From contig CAYSPM010000002.1 in assembly GCA_964432925.1 (NCBI GenBank), forward strand, positions 1 to 51,694: DNA of 51,694 bases. Direction: 5' to 3'. Both the position numbers and the translations under genes were made by a program. Below, in pieces: positions 16,177 to 25,304 of this stretch; within the stretch, counting starts at the first letter, position 1; the number at the start of each line of letters is the position of its first letter. Origin of the DNA: CAYNTC01 sp964432925. GTDB lineage: Bacteria > Planctomycetota > Phycisphaerae > Sedimentisphaerales > Anaerobacaceae. Under the pieces are notes generated by a model that searched no databases, was not told the DNA's origin, and saw only the letters and a program-made list of their open reading frames with translations.

Positions 16177-18207
16177 CTATTCGGATTCTTTCTTTTTTGC
16201 GTACTGTGCCACTATCTGCTGCTGGACGTTGGGTGGAACTACTTCATAGTGGCTAAGCGACATTGAGTAGCTGCCACGGCCGCCAGTGACGCTTTTTAGC
16301 TGGCCGGTGTATTGTGACACTTCTGCTAAAGGTACCTGTGCTTTTATCACAATAAAGTTGCCCGGAAGCATTTCCTGGCCGATGACCCGGCCACGTTTGG
16401 AGGATAAATCACCCGTTATATCGCCTACGTTTTCGGCAGGTATTGTGACTTCCATATCCACTATCGGCTCAAGCAATACAGGCTTTGCTTTCTGCATCGC
16501 ATCAATAAAGGCACCCTTGCCGGCTGCGCGAAATGCCACTTCTTTTGAGTCAACAGGATGGTGCTTGCCATCATATACTGACACTTTAATATCCTGCAGC
16601 GGAAATCCGGCTACGATACCGCTTTGCATTACGTCGTTAATGCCCTTGGCAACGGCGGGCTCGTATTGACCTGGTATCGAACCACCGAAGATGTCCCAGC
16701 TAAACTGTAAGGATGGGTCGGAATTGCGCTCGGCAGGTTCCACGCGCAGATAGACTTCGCCAAACTGGCCGGCTCCGCCTGTTTGTTTCTTATGGCGGTA
16801 TTGGCCTTCGGCCTTTGCAGTGATTGTCTCCCGATAAGGAATCTTCGGCTCTTTCGTTGTGACCGAAAGTTTGAAGCGCTTCTCCATCTTCTCGATCATA
16901 ACCCGCAGATGCAACTCGCCCAATCCATTGGCGACCAATTCCTTCGTCTGCGTGTCTCTGCTGACCGTAAAGCATGGGTCCTCCTCACACAATTTTTCGA
17001 GTGCACCACTTATTTTCTGCTCGTCACCTCTTGTAGCCGGTTCAATCGCTAACGAGAACATGGGCTCCGGAACAGGCGGCTGCTTCAACCGACCGGTAAC
17101 TCTACCATCGTGGACAATATCTCCGGTTTTTAGCTCTTCTACCTTAGCGAGAGTTACAATGTCACCTGCGATGCCCGCGTCGATTTCTTCGGTTTCTCCG
17201 CCTTGTGATTTCAAGACGTGGCCCGGTCTGATCGCTTTCTTCTCATCGTTACGCAACAAGCTGGTGTCCGATGTTAGTGTTCCGCTGAAAATGCGAATAG
17301 TAGAGTACTTCATGTTCGACCGTGGGTCGAAGCCAATGCGAAACACTAATCCTGCCAGAGGACCAGCCGAGTCTACTTTTAGTTCTGTCACCTGGTCATT
17401 ATCTTTGAGCGCTACGGGTCTTGTCTGAGCAGGTGACGGCGTATATCTAATCACAAGGTCAAGAAACTCCGCTACTCCAACTCCGTTGCGGGCATTGGTA
17501 AAAACTATAGGTATGAGCGTTCCAGCCTTGAGAGCTTCAACGGAGACAGAGGCAATCTTGTCTGCTGAGATCTCTGCTCCAGCGAGGTAGCTCTCCATTA
17601 GCGCATCATCTGCTTCGATGACACTTTCGATCAGATCTGTATGAGCCTGGGCAACATCTGTCACGAGTGAATCACCGCTTTCGTTCTCCATACAGTCAAT
17701 CACAGATGATTTGTCCGCTGCCGGCAAATTGGCACAGCGACACTGCGAGCCGAATGTCTCCTGAATGTTCTTTATCAGTTCAGTCAGGTCGACATTTTCA
17801 GCATCCATCTTGTTTACTACGACAACACGCGGCATATTCGCATCCGTAGCCAACTGGAACATTTTGCGCGTGTTCGTTTCAATGCCAGTTGCTGCACTTA
17901 TAACTATGACCGCAGTATCGGCTGCTGGTATCGCTTTGATTGCGGGACCGATGAAGTCCGGGTAACCCGGCGCGTCTATGATGTTAATCAGCTTGCCCTT
18001 GTACTCGGTATGAACTACAGCGGATTGTATTGAATGCTGATGCTGCCTTTCTTCCTCATAGTAGTCACATACGGTTGTGCCCTCATCGACTGTTCCAAGT
18101 CGGTTTGTTACACCGGTTTGGTGCAAAATTACTTCAGCCAGCGACGTTTTGCCGCTTCCGCCATGTCCTACCAGGATGATGTTGCGAATGTCGTTCGTAT
18201 TGGTCAC
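16177..18207 (-). CDS. Elongation factor G-like translational GTPase (non-canonical subfamily)
   Basis: GTG at 18207 follows GGAGG by six bases, giving 676 residues. G-domain motifs are GHGGSGKTSL (P-loop), DAPGYPDF (G3) and NKMD (G4). Where canonical EF-G has the switch-I GITI motif, this protein has RQHQHSIQSA, as in the EF-G-like family found beside true fusA in many bacteria. Domain II (GLVFRIGFDPRSNMKYSTIR), domain III (ATRGDEQKISGALEKLCEED), domain IV (TGGAGQFGEVYLRVEP and SVYDGKHHPVDSKEVAF) and domain V (GDITGDLSSKRGRVIGQEM) all follow, so length and order are normal. Its exact role (ribosome rescue, or back-up translocation) is unsettled for this family. A promoter is seen at 18272-18299. 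Confidence 0.92.
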   Translation of the reverse strand: MTNTNDIRNIILVGHGGSGKTSLAEVILHQTGVTNRLGTVDEGTTVCDYYEEERQHQHSIQSAVVHTEYKGKLINIIDAPGYPDFIGPAIKAIPAADTAVIVISAATGIETNTRKMFQLATDANMPRVVVVNKMDAENVDLTELIKNIQETFGSQCRCANLPAADKSSVIDCMENESGDSLVTDVAQAHTDLIESVIEADDALMESYLAGAEISADKIASVSVEALKAGTLIPIVFTNARNGVGVAEFLDLVIRYTPSPAQTRPVALKDNDQVTELKVDSAGPLAGLVFRIGFDPRSNMKYSTIRIFSGTLTSDTSLLRNDEKKAIRPGHVLKSQGGETEEIDAGIAGDIVTLAKVEELKTGDIVHDGRVTGRLKQPPVPEPMFSLAIEPATRGDEQKISGALEKLCEEDPCFTVSRDTQTKELVANGLGELHLRVMIEKMEKRFKLSVTTKEPKIPYRETITAKAEGQYRHKKQTGGAGQFGEVYLRVEPAERNSDPSLQFSWDIFGGSIPGQYEPAVAKGINDVMQSGIVAGFPLQDIKVSVYDGKHHPVDSKEVAFRAAGKGAFIDAMQKAKPVLLEPIVDMEVTIPAENVGDITGDLSSKRGRVIGQEMLPGNFIVIKAQVPLAEVSQYTGQLKSVTGGRGSYSMSLSHYEVVPPNVQQQIVAQYAKKKESE

Positions 18208-18271
18208 TTCAAACCTCCAAAATCTTATGTCAGAGTTTCTTTTTGCCTCCGACACAGTTAAAACAATTCAT

Positions 18272-18299
18272 AATATAGTAATCGGGGTCTGAAGGACAA
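18272..18299 (-). promoter_or_regulatory. Candidate promoter of the EF-G-like gene
   Basis: On the minus strand TTGTCC (18294-18299) and TATATT (18272-18277) are separated by 16 bases, about 65 bases before the GTG start. Confidence 0.5.
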
Positions 18300-18896
18300 G
18301 GGATTTTTCAGCATTTCGCAAATACTGGTGCTCAAGCTCAAGTTTTGGAGACGGCTTGCCAATCTTAGAATTCCTTGCCAGCCGCAAGCGTTCTTCACCG
18401 GTATGTTACCTGCTGGCCTGTCTTTGCTGGGTCCTTCTTAATCTCCTCATTTTTCTCCTCCCAGCAGGTTTATGATAGAGCACTCGGCAAGAGCTATCTA
18501 ATATTGCAACAAGTTCGACAGATATCTTCCAGCGCGTGTTAATGCAATTTCCTACAGATCGCGCTTTTAGCGCTATGCAGTTCTTCCCTTCGAATAGCAA
18601 AGATTCACAAATCAATCTGCCCAAAACAAAAACAATAAGAAAAATCCAAAGAACTGATAAAAATTTTTTCAGCGGATTAGTATATACAACAAAGGATTTT
18701 ATTGGACAGTTGTATAGGTGATAATCTCCTAAGACGTATTCATACCAGATGTTGTGGTCCCAGCAAAAAGACTTCTGGTATGTAGTAGTTTCGGTTATAG
18801 GGCTTTTCATACCGCGATGCCCAGACGGTTAAAGAGAAAATATTGCCTCTGTCGATATTCGGAAAGTTAACGATAATAGGGGAGGTTAACAATAAT
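18300..18896. other. Spacer with hairpins, no convincing gene
   Basis: A 134-codon minus-strand frame (18406-18810) has no ribosome site, is rich in Cys and Arg, and ends in a repeat-like Arg/Gln tail; I do not call it. CATACCAGA (18741-18749) and TCTGGTATG (18774-18782) form a 9-bp inverted repeat; CCTGCTGG (18411-18418) and CCAGCAGG (18463-18470) form another. Immediately before 18897 a strong ribosome site, GGGGAGG, begins the micro-ORF pair. Confidence 0.5.
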
Positions 18897-18920
18897 ATGC
18901 CAGCGATCGAGGATGCTTAG
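18897..18920 (+). CDS. Seven-codon leader minicistron
   Basis: ATG at 18897 lies about 11 bases after GGGGAGG and opens a frame of seven codons (MPAIEDA) ending in TAG at 18918-18920. A second ATG follows after one base, at 18922. The layout suggests re-initiation or coupling with the 49-codon frame. A codon run this short can arise by chance. Confidence 0.3.
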   Translation: MPAIEDA

Positions 18921-18921
18921 T

Positions 18922-19071
18922 ATGGATAAAAGAGAATTGATAGAGTGCATTTGTGAAATCAACAAAGGCGCTAAGCCAGAATTTCTAGCTAATTTCTCTG
19001 AGGAGGAGCTGAACGCATATCTTGAGCACCTGATGGAACTGGACCTGCAAGAGTTGGTGGTTTGTAGTTAG
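18922..19071 (+). CDS. Small acidic helical protein of 49 residues
   Basis: The frame from ATG 18922 to TAG 19069-19071 starts MDKRELIECICEINKGAKPE and continues FLANFSEEELNAYLEHLMEL before DLQELVVCS. GAGG lies nine bases before the start. The sequence is strongly helical and acidic, with a regular hydrophobic pattern and the SEEELNAYLEHL signature, which makes chance unlikely. I have a weak recollection of similar short planctomycete proteins with a KPEFL...YLEHL core, but no function is known. It is isolated between the EF-G-like and CvpA-like genes, and the preceding minicistron may control it. Confidence 0.6.
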   Translation: MDKRELIECICEINKGAKPEFLANFSEEELNAYLEHLMELDLQELVVCS

Positions 19072-19273
19072 GGTATCAAAAAGAAATCTGAGAGAATCTC
19101 CACACTTACAACTCCAACTCCCGATCGGAGATTTATCTCTGGAGCCTAAGCTCTCGCTGCCCAACTACAAGGTTGACCTCCGTCCATGACCTTTCAAGAC
19201 AGGTAAAAACATATTTGAAATTATTTCCCTCCGAAGTGTCCGGCGACATTCGACAAAATATAGGCGCCGCAAC

Positions 19274-20521
19274 TCACTCCTCATCCAGTTGGTCGCCGAC
19301 TATGCTCCTGCTGATATCACTGAGTTCTCCACGTCGTTCTGGGAGACTTTCTGAGCCTTCAGGCTCAGACTCCGATGGCGTAGGCGTAACATCCGTCGAA
19401 GTCTGTTCTGGTCTTTCAGCAGGCTTTTGGTCTTCTGATGGCTTGGCGTCGAAGGGTATCACGTCTGGCGCTTGCTCCACTGAGACAGGCGCCGGTACTA
19501 GGGCAGTATTGTTTAGCTTGAACTCCAACAGTACAGGTGTAAAGTTATTCGGCACGAAAAAACCGAAGTCTATGTATTTGACGTTGCCGGTAAAAACAGA
19601 TCGCTCCAGTTTAACTATTTCACTCAAATTTTTTCTCTGCAACTGATCATCAGCCTGCATGTAGCCAATCGGATAAACGTTCCTGCCTTTGCCTACAAGC
19701 GGGTTTTTGGCATGACTTCTCGGTTTGCAGATTAGCCGCACTTGTGACAGGGTAAATATGCCGGCATCTTTCTGGGCGGCCTTTTTTATTCCAACGCGTA
19801 CAATCACAAGATTGTGGCCCGTCCTTGCGGATATAGGCCTGCCATCTGTATCTTTTATATTATCCGGAGCATACCATGCACCATTTTTCTTTGGCACTTC
19901 TATAGCCGGCGAACTCGTTAAGATTGGCACGCCATCTTTGACATTGTGTCGGTTCAAGAATATCTGATCCAAGAACGCCGGATGCAAAGCCGCAAAGCTC
20001 CTTCTATTGCTAATCGCGCTGAAACCGCCATTACTCATCAAGGTGAACCATCCTGTCACGAAACCGTCGGCGTTCAGCAATACTGTATCGGGATTCTGAG
20101 GGTCCGGCTTTCTTTGGTCGAAACGCTGGTAGGGATACTTGTTCGGTAACGGTGCCATTGCAAATGCTGTCAGCAACACGCCGGACAATATAACGCCCAA
20201 GAAAATCCCACAGACTACCCGGCCGATACGCTCAGGCAGCAATCCCAAGTCAACCGGATGGCGAGTTAGTTGAGTGACGATCGTCTGAAGAATAGCAAAG
20301 GCTAAGACAAAAAGTAACACATAACAGAGTGGCTGAGCCCAATTAGCAAGGGAGGCAGAATACTTCGTAAGCATGTTCGCCAGAAACTCAAAATACCCAA
20401 AACTGACCACGCTTGCACAGACGGCAATTATGATCGTTGCGAACGCCTTGACAGCCGTACCCTTGAAGTACTGATAAACAGCACAGCCTGCAATGATTAG
20501 TAACGCAACCACGCCAACCAT
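19274..20521 (-). CDS. CvpA-family membrane protein with long C-terminal tail
   Basis: The 415-residue protein starts with four predicted membrane helices within residues 1-130 (VVALLIIAGCAVYQYF, VKAFATIIIAVCASVVSFGY, PLCYVLLFVLAFAILQTIV, VVCGIFLGVILSGVLLTAFA), the CvpA/colicin V production layout. A soluble part of about 230 residues follows, then a Pro/Glu/Ser-rich tail (about 345-415). CvpA proteins are linked to envelope stress and secretion, though their mechanism is unclear. The gene starts about 40 bases after the GspE-like gene stop, so the two are likely co-transcribed. The tail is probably disordered. Confidence 0.8.
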   Translation of the reverse strand: MVGVVALLIIAGCAVYQYFKGTAVKAFATIIIAVCASVVSFGYFEFLANMLTKYSASLANWAQPLCYVLLFVLAFAILQTIVTQLTRHPVDLGLLPERIGRVVCGIFLGVILSGVLLTAFAMAPLPNKYPYQRFDQRKPDPQNPDTVLLNADGFVTGWFTLMSNGGFSAISNRRSFAALHPAFLDQIFLNRHNVKDGVPILTSSPAIEVPKKNGAWYAPDNIKDTDGRPISARTGHNLVIVRVGIKKAAQKDAGIFTLSQVRLICKPRSHAKNPLVGKGRNVYPIGYMQADDQLQRKNLSEIVKLERSVFTGNVKYIDFGFFVPNNFTPVLLEFKLNNTALVPAPVSVEQAPDVIPFDAKPSEDQKPAERPEQTSTDVTPTPSESEPEGSESLPERRGELSDISRSIVGDQLDEE

Positions 20522-20562
20522 TAAAATGCCTCCAATTCTTCGAATCTGGGCTATCGGGAAAT

Positions 20563-22095
20563 CTACGCTCCTTCTGACTTTTTCGCTCTACGCTTAGAGG
20601 ACGTTGACAGCACTCTAACCATCTCGTTAATAGCTGTTGTTCCGCTAATGACTTTTCGCAGCGCCTGTTCCTGCAGATAAAGCATTTTGGCACGTCTAAA
20701 TTGTGTGCCGATTTCCGATAGTGCCTTTGAGTTCACTACAGCTTTTCTTAGCTCATNNNNNNNNNNNNNNNNNNNNNNNNNNNNNNNNNNNNNNNNNNNN
20801 NNNNNNNNNNNNNNNNNNNNNNNNNNNNNNNNNNNNNNNNNNNNNNNNNNNNNNNNACCAAGAAGTACCTTGGCCGCAAGCTTCCTGTCGTCGACCATCT
20901 TAATCCACTTACCGAGCGCTTGTACCACGCTGTCCGCTTTGAGTGTGACGTATACTGTTTTGCCGTCTTGCGCTGCTGCACACGCAATCTGAGCCACTTC
21001 GCTGTCCTCACAATCGGCGATCCCAACGATGTCAGGTCCCATTCTTACTACCACCTGTAGTTTCTTGGCGTAGGTAGTTGTGCCGGTATCACTAAGAGTG
21101 AAGACGTTTTGCGTAATATTAGGCAGTTGAGCAGATGGCTGTTTCTCGAGGGTGTTTATGTTGTTAATAAAAGCATCATGATTCCGCAAGAGCGCATATA
21201 ATGTAGTTGTCACGCCGCTATTTCTTGGGCCACTTACAATAAATAACCCTTGCTTAAGCTGGGAGAGACCGTTTATCTGCTCATATTGGTCGGACATTAA
21301 GCCGATATCACTTAGCCTTATAGTATCCCGTTGTGTTGTCTGCTTGAGCTTGAGTTGTTCACCTGCTGTTGAGCCGGCAGTAGTTACTTCCCAATCTGTA
21401 CCTTCCTTCACCTTATAAGTTCTGAATCTTCCTTTTTGCGGTTTGCGTTTTTCGTTGATGTCCAAGTCAGCCAGTTGCTTGAGGAAACGAACCAAATACT
21501 CCATCTGGTCTTTCGGCAGATTCGGCCTTTTAATTGCTGCGCCATCGATATGATAAGTCACGTTATAATCTTGCGGCGTCGGGACGAAAACAATACTGCT
21601 TGCTCGTCGCCACATTGCATCATTAAGAATCTCATAGGCAGTCTTATAGCCGAAGAAATCCGGCGTCCGCGGTTCAGGCACGGGGACTTCATTGCCGTTA
21701 GTTGTTATAAAAATGAAACTCTTCAGGGCCTCGATCTTTTTTTCCTTGTTGGCAACCAATCCTTTGATGTGCCCGACTGTCAGGACCCGGTCAAAATCCA
21801 ATACTCTGGTGTTGCGGTGCTTTACATACGCCAAAGAAGTCGCTCCTACAGCTATCGTGTACAGCAACAGCCCGATAATGAAAATGGGCACAACCATCCA
21901 TACGATCGCAGCAGCAGCTCCTGTACCGAGAATGAGTCCTACCCAGAAAGTATCTTGTGTCTCAACTGCCTTGGCGTCCCGATTTACCCAGCCAACCAGC
22001 GCTAACCATCCGAAAAACAACGCCAGGAAAATAAGCAGCTTTACTATAGATATGTAACCACCATACTCGATAGCCATCAGTACTGGATTTGGCAT
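20563..22095 (-). CDS. Degenerate GspE/PilB-type ATPase paralogue with membrane N-terminus (gap inside)
   Basis: ATG at 22095, six bases after GGAG, is preferred over 22107. Two or three membrane helices (about residues 15-36 and 48-90) precede a GspE-like N2 domain (DYNVTYHIDGAAIKR) and an ATPase-like core. The Walker A region is VSGPRNSGVTTTLYALL (21205-21231), where a typical GspE has GPTGSGKTTTLYA: the catalytic lysine is valine. The Walker B region VGIADCED lacks the usual VGEIRD acidic pattern, and the His box reads TLKADSVVQA. The C-terminal LQEQALRKVISGTTAINEMV matches the family end. About 55-75 residues fall in the 100-N gap. It is probably an inactive ATPase that may regulate or scaffold a pilus motor; pilT lies just upstream. 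Confidence 0.8.
   Translation of the reverse strand: MPNPVLMAIEYGGYISIVKLLIFLALFFGWLALVGWVNRDAKAVETQDTFWVGLILGTGAAAAIVWMVVPIFIIGLLLYTIAVGATSLAYVKHRNTRVLDFDRVLTVGHIKGLVANKEKKIEALKSFIFITTNGNEVPVPEPRTPDFFGYKTAYEILNDAMWRRASSIVFVPTPQDYNVTYHIDGAAIKRPNLPKDQMEYLVRFLKQLADLDINEKRKPQKGRFRTYKVKEGTDWEVTTAGSTAGEQLKLKQTTQRDTIRLSDIGLMSDQYEQINGLSQLKQGLFIVSGPRNSGVTTTLYALLRNHDAFINNINTLEKQPSAQLPNITQNVFTLSDTGTTTYAKKLQVVVRMGPDIVGIADCEDSEVAQIACAAAQDGKTVYVTLKADSVVQALGKWIKMVDDRKLAAKVLLGXXXXXXXXXXXXXXXXXXXXXXXXXXXXXXXXXXELRKAVVNSKALSEIGTQFRRAKMLYLQEQALRKVISGTTAINEMVRVLSTSSKRRAKKSEGA
20757..20856. other. Assembly gap of 100 N
   Basis: Exactly 100 undetermined bases lie inside the GspE-like gene. Compared with relatives, the flanking protein parts are separated by more than the 33 codons shown, so the true gap is likely longer. 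Confidence 0.95.
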
Positions 22096-22202
22096 AAATT
22101 GCTCCATAAGGAACGCGTTCTATATAAAAACCATCGCCCAGCAGCGAAATTTGAGCCGGTGTCCTTTAATTCCAGAAATACACGTCCAAGCTCAGACGAC
22201 TC

Positions 22203-23336
22203 TCATAAAATACCTTCGGCGGTGGTCCTAATGCCCTTGAGCGCCATTTTCAGCTCTTCTTTGTTTGGAGCATATTTATATGCGTCCTTGGGGTCCACAG
22301 AACCATCTTTGACAAGCTTACAAAGGTTATTCGTGAGATCCTGCATACCTTCCTGCTGAGAACTTCGTATGACGCTCGGCAGATCGCCTTCGCGCCCGTC
22401 TGATATCAATTTGCGAACGGCTGGATTTGCAAGAAGAATCTCTACAGCAGGTATCCTGTCTATATCCTCTTCGATGCAGGGTAGCAATACCTGACTTATG
22501 ATTGCCCTGACCGCTATGCTCAGGGTTTGTCTGGTCAGGTCTCGCTCAGTTTGTGGGAATAGGTCCAAGAGCCGGTGAACAGCCTGGGACGCATTTGCAG
22601 AGTGCATCGTTCCAAAAACAAGGTGTCCTGTCTCGGCAGCTCTCATGCCGGCTGCGACCGTTCCGGCATCGCGCATCTCGCCAATAAACACAATATCGGG
22701 GTCTTGTCGCATAAGATATCTTAGCGCTTCATTGTAGTCCGCTACATCCAGGCCTATTTCCCTTTGTGACACTATTGCTTTATCATCTTTGAATAAATAC
22801 TCGATGGGATCCTCTATTGTGATTATATGACAGGAGCGTGTGTGGTTTATATAGTCAACCATTGAGGCGACTGTCGTTGTCTTACCGCAACCGGTAGGAC
22901 CTACCACAAGAACAAGACCTTGATTAGTCCCAGATATCTCTGCAAGAATCGATGGCAGGTGCAGACTCTCAAACGAAGGCACTTGGGCGCTGACTCTTCT
23001 TGCTGCGAGGCTTATCAGGCCCCGCTGGCGAAATATATTTATTCTGAAACGATGGTCGGTGCCAATTTCGTGGGCGAAGTCTAAAGTGCCGTTTTCGATA
23101 AAGAACTGTTTTTGAGCTGGATTTAGTATCTCGAAAACCATCTGCTCCATCTTTTCTTGTGTCATCACCTCACCGGTAGTGTTCTTTAGCTTCCCGTATT
23201 GCCGCAATTTCGGCGGCTGGCCTACCTTCAGATGGAGGTCGTTTGCATGGGTCTTGATCGCAGCCCTGAAATACTTGTGTAACTGCGGTTCATGGTCAAG
23301 GTTAGTATACGTGTCAACAGGTTGTTCTGGAGTCAT
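22203..23336 (-). CDS. pilT: Type IV pilus retraction ATPase
   Basis: ATG at 23336 yields 377 residues. The N-terminal PAS-like part (DLHLKVGQPPKLRQYGKLK) is followed by the Walker A GPTGCGKTTT, Asp box TIEDPIEYLF, Walker B IVFIGEMRD, His box FGTMHSANA and the PilT-specific C-terminal region with AVRKLISDGR. All catalytic residues are intact. It drives pilus retraction at the cytoplasmic face of the inner membrane. The strong promoter at 23462-23489 precedes it, and the degenerate GspE-like gene follows after about 107 bases. No pilin or pilC gene is in the window. Confidence 0.94.
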   Translation of the reverse strand: MTPEQPVDTYTNLDHEPQLHKYFRAAIKTHANDLHLKVGQPPKLRQYGKLKNTTGEVMTQEKMEQMVFEILNPAQKQFFIENGTLDFAHEIGTDHRFRINIFRQRGLISLAARRVSAQVPSFESLHLPSILAEISGTNQGLVLVVGPTGCGKTTTVASMVDYINHTRSCHIITIEDPIEYLFKDDKAIVSQREIGLDVADYNEALRYLMRQDPDIVFIGEMRDAGTVAAGMRAAETGHLVFGTMHSANASQAVHRLLDLFPQTERDLTRQTLSIAVRAIISQVLLPCIEEDIDRIPAVEILLANPAVRKLISDGREGDLPSVIRSSQQEGMQDLTNNLCKLVKDGSVDPKDAYKYAPNKEELKMALKGIRTTAEGIL

Positions 23337-23461
23337 AATCGCTGATGTCTCCAAAGCTTATAAACCAACCGCATCACGGCGACTGGTTTTGTCTTTATCG
23401 CTCCGCTTTCCGCTGAGCTTCTTTACCCGAGATTTGTAGAGACGAACCCCTACCTTTATAT

Positions 23462-23489
23462 ATTATAGGGCTTTACTGAAGATAGTCAA
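23462..23489 (-). promoter_or_regulatory. Strong candidate promoter of pilT
   Basis: On the minus strand TTGACT (23484-23489, five of six) and a perfect TATAAT (23462-23467) are separated by 16 bases, leaving a leader of about 120 bases. Confidence 0.7.
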
Positions 23490-23593
23490 GTCTGATGCGC
23501 AGGCTAATTCTTGCACATGCAGGACAATTTCTATGGAATCTCTCACGTTGGCAGGATTTGACATATCCAAACCTTAATACAGAGTTATTTCAC

Positions 23594-23665
23594 TAAGCCT
23601 AAGGCTTATAAAACGGAAAACTGAGATGTTTGGTTTGGCTGTATACATATAAGCCTTAGGCTTAT
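23594..23665. repeat. Pair of palindromes TAAGCCT-N-AGGCTTA
   Basis: TAAGCCTAAGGCTTA at 23594-23608 and ATAAGCCTTAGGCTTAT at 23649-23665 are perfect odd palindromes with centres 56 bases apart. They lie in the 340-base spacer between mgtE (same strand, upstream) and pilT. No T-run follows, so a terminator is unlikely; paired operator sites or dispersed repeats are possible. Confidence 0.6.
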
Positions 23666-23695
23666 AAATTTGTCGAACATTCTTAGCCCCAGCCT

Positions 23696-25075
23696 TCACG
23701 CCGCCAATAGAAGCGCCAAAGTCATATATATCGCCACGCTTATGGAATCGTTCGCAGTCGTAACCAGTGGGCCTGAGCTTATGGCAGGGTCGATACCAAT
23801 TCTGCGAAACAGAAAAGGCAGCAACAACCCAAGCGTAGTCGCAACCATTATCGCTGAGAACATAGCGGTTCCAAATGCAAAGACCAGGCGGACAGGTTCT
23901 ATTGCGTTTTCAGGTATCCTGGCATGAATCAGAACGGCGCAAGCTATCCCGCCCAACACGCCGCAGCTCAGGGCCACTAAAAGGGCAATCCTGACCTCAC
24001 GAGTGAAAACTTGGCCAAATCGCAGTGCCACGAGGTGACCAGTTGCCAATCCAGAGACCACTATTGCGGATGTCTGAAGCCCCGCATTACCGCTGATGGC
24101 AGCAATCATAGGCACAAAGGCCGCCGCTGCCACGAAGACCATCTGATTCTTACCTCGGAAAAACGTCATCACCAAAGCGGTGACCGCTGTGCCGATCAAG
24201 CATGGCAACAGCCAGGTCATTCGGATCCTCGCTGCGTGGAAAGCAGAAAATTTGTCAAGTTCGTCAGGGTCAGTACCGGCCATAACGTACAGATCCTCTG
24301 CCGCTTCCTCCACCGCGACCTCAATAACACGGTCTGCAGTGATTCGTCCCACGAGCTTTTTGTCTTTGTCCAAGACCGGTACAACAATCAGATCATTTTT
24401 GCTGAATATGTTTCGAACTTCTTCCTGGTCGGTATCAGTCTTTATGTAAATCGTATCGGGATCTACCAATTCTCCTATCTTTTCGTCTTCCGGGCGGGTT
24501 AGTAAGAATCGTATTCGAACGTCCCCCAGAAATCGCCCGTCCGCATCGACGACGTAAACAGAATAGAAATCTTCATCAATCTCAGCAGCACGGATTTTAT
24601 TGACGGCCTGAGCAATGGTGGCATTGGCCGGCACACTGATTACAAGCGGGTCCATTATGCCGCCAGCCGAGTCCTTCGAGTAGCTCATCAGTTTTCTAAT
24701 CTCGAGCGAATCGACCCGGCTAAGACTGGCGAGCGCCTTTTCTCTTATTTCATCAGGAAGTTCTGAAAGAAGGTCGGCTACATCATCGTGACCAAGCTCG
24801 GAGATAATGCTGTTTATTTCTTCTTCCGCGAGCAGATCGAAAAGCTCAGCGCGGGTAGCTTCGTTGACCTTCTCCAGGACTTCTGCCGCCATGGGTCTAT
24901 CTAAGGCGTCAAACATAAGACGTCTCTGCTCGTTATCTACCAGCTCGACAACCTCAGCAATATCGCTGCTTCTCTGCTGAGCGAGCAGTTGACCCAAAGC
25001 AGACATGTCATTAAGCTCAAGTGCAGACTCGATTTGCTGGAATAGCTCTCTTTTTTCGTCCTGTTCGTCGATCAT
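23696..25075 (-). CDS. mgtE: Magnesium transporter
   Basis: The 459-residue protein shows the full MgtE layout: an N-terminal superhelical domain (about 1-130, with LLSELPDEIREKALASL), a linker with SAGGIMDPLVISVPANATIA, two CBS domains (about 140-260, YSVYVVDADGRFLGDVRIRF and VVPVLDKDKKLVGRITADRV), and a five-helix membrane part (WLLPCLIGTAVTALVMTFF, FVPMIAAISGNAGLQTSAI, IALLVALSCGVLGGIACAV, LPFLFRRIGIDPAISSGPLV, NDSISVAIYMTLALLL). NAGLQT and DPA-SSGP are the pore motifs. It imports magnesium, gated by Mg binding in the cytoplasmic domains. No Mg riboswitch could be recognised by eye in the 230-base upstream spacer. Confidence 0.95.
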   Translation of the reverse strand: MIDEQDEKRELFQQIESALELNDMSALGQLLAQQRSSDIAEVVELVDNEQRRLMFDALDRPMAAEVLEKVNEATRAELFDLLAEEEINSIISELGHDDVADLLSELPDEIREKALASLSRVDSLEIRKLMSYSKDSAGGIMDPLVISVPANATIAQAVNKIRAAEIDEDFYSVYVVDADGRFLGDVRIRFLLTRPEDEKIGELVDPDTIYIKTDTDQEEVRNIFSKNDLIVVPVLDKDKKLVGRITADRVIEVAVEEAAEDLYVMAGTDPDELDKFSAFHAARIRMTWLLPCLIGTAVTALVMTFFRGKNQMVFVAAAAFVPMIAAISGNAGLQTSAIVVSGLATGHLVALRFGQVFTREVRIALLVALSCGVLGGIACAVLIHARIPENAIEPVRLVFAFGTAMFSAIMVATTLGLLLPFLFRRIGIDPAISSGPLVTTANDSISVAIYMTLALLLAA

Positions 25076-25304
25076 ACTACCACACCTATAATTGCTCTTA
25101 CGTTTTCAGTATGACGTTGAAGCACAATCCGCCAAGTACTAGTTCAGTCCATTCGGAGATAGGATACACTTGATATGCCCGTTCAGGCAATCCTTTTGTC
25201 AGCCGATAGCCATATATGTTAGTTGCACTTCACCTTTATACTTTGCTGGATCAGTAGCTTGACCAAGACTTGATTGACGTGTTGCTTTATGCAACCCGGG
25301 TACT

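Noticed and set aside
18406..18810. 134-codon minus-strand frame with one hydrophobic stretch
   Set aside because: No ribosome site, Cys- and Arg-rich composition unlike its neighbours, and a repeat-like Arg/Gln end. A real small membrane protein is not excluded.
25076..25304. Possible M-box magnesium riboswitch upstream of mgtE
   Set aside because: That region is mostly downstream of the LysM-proximal spacer and I could not recognise conserved M-box elements or a terminator pair by eye.
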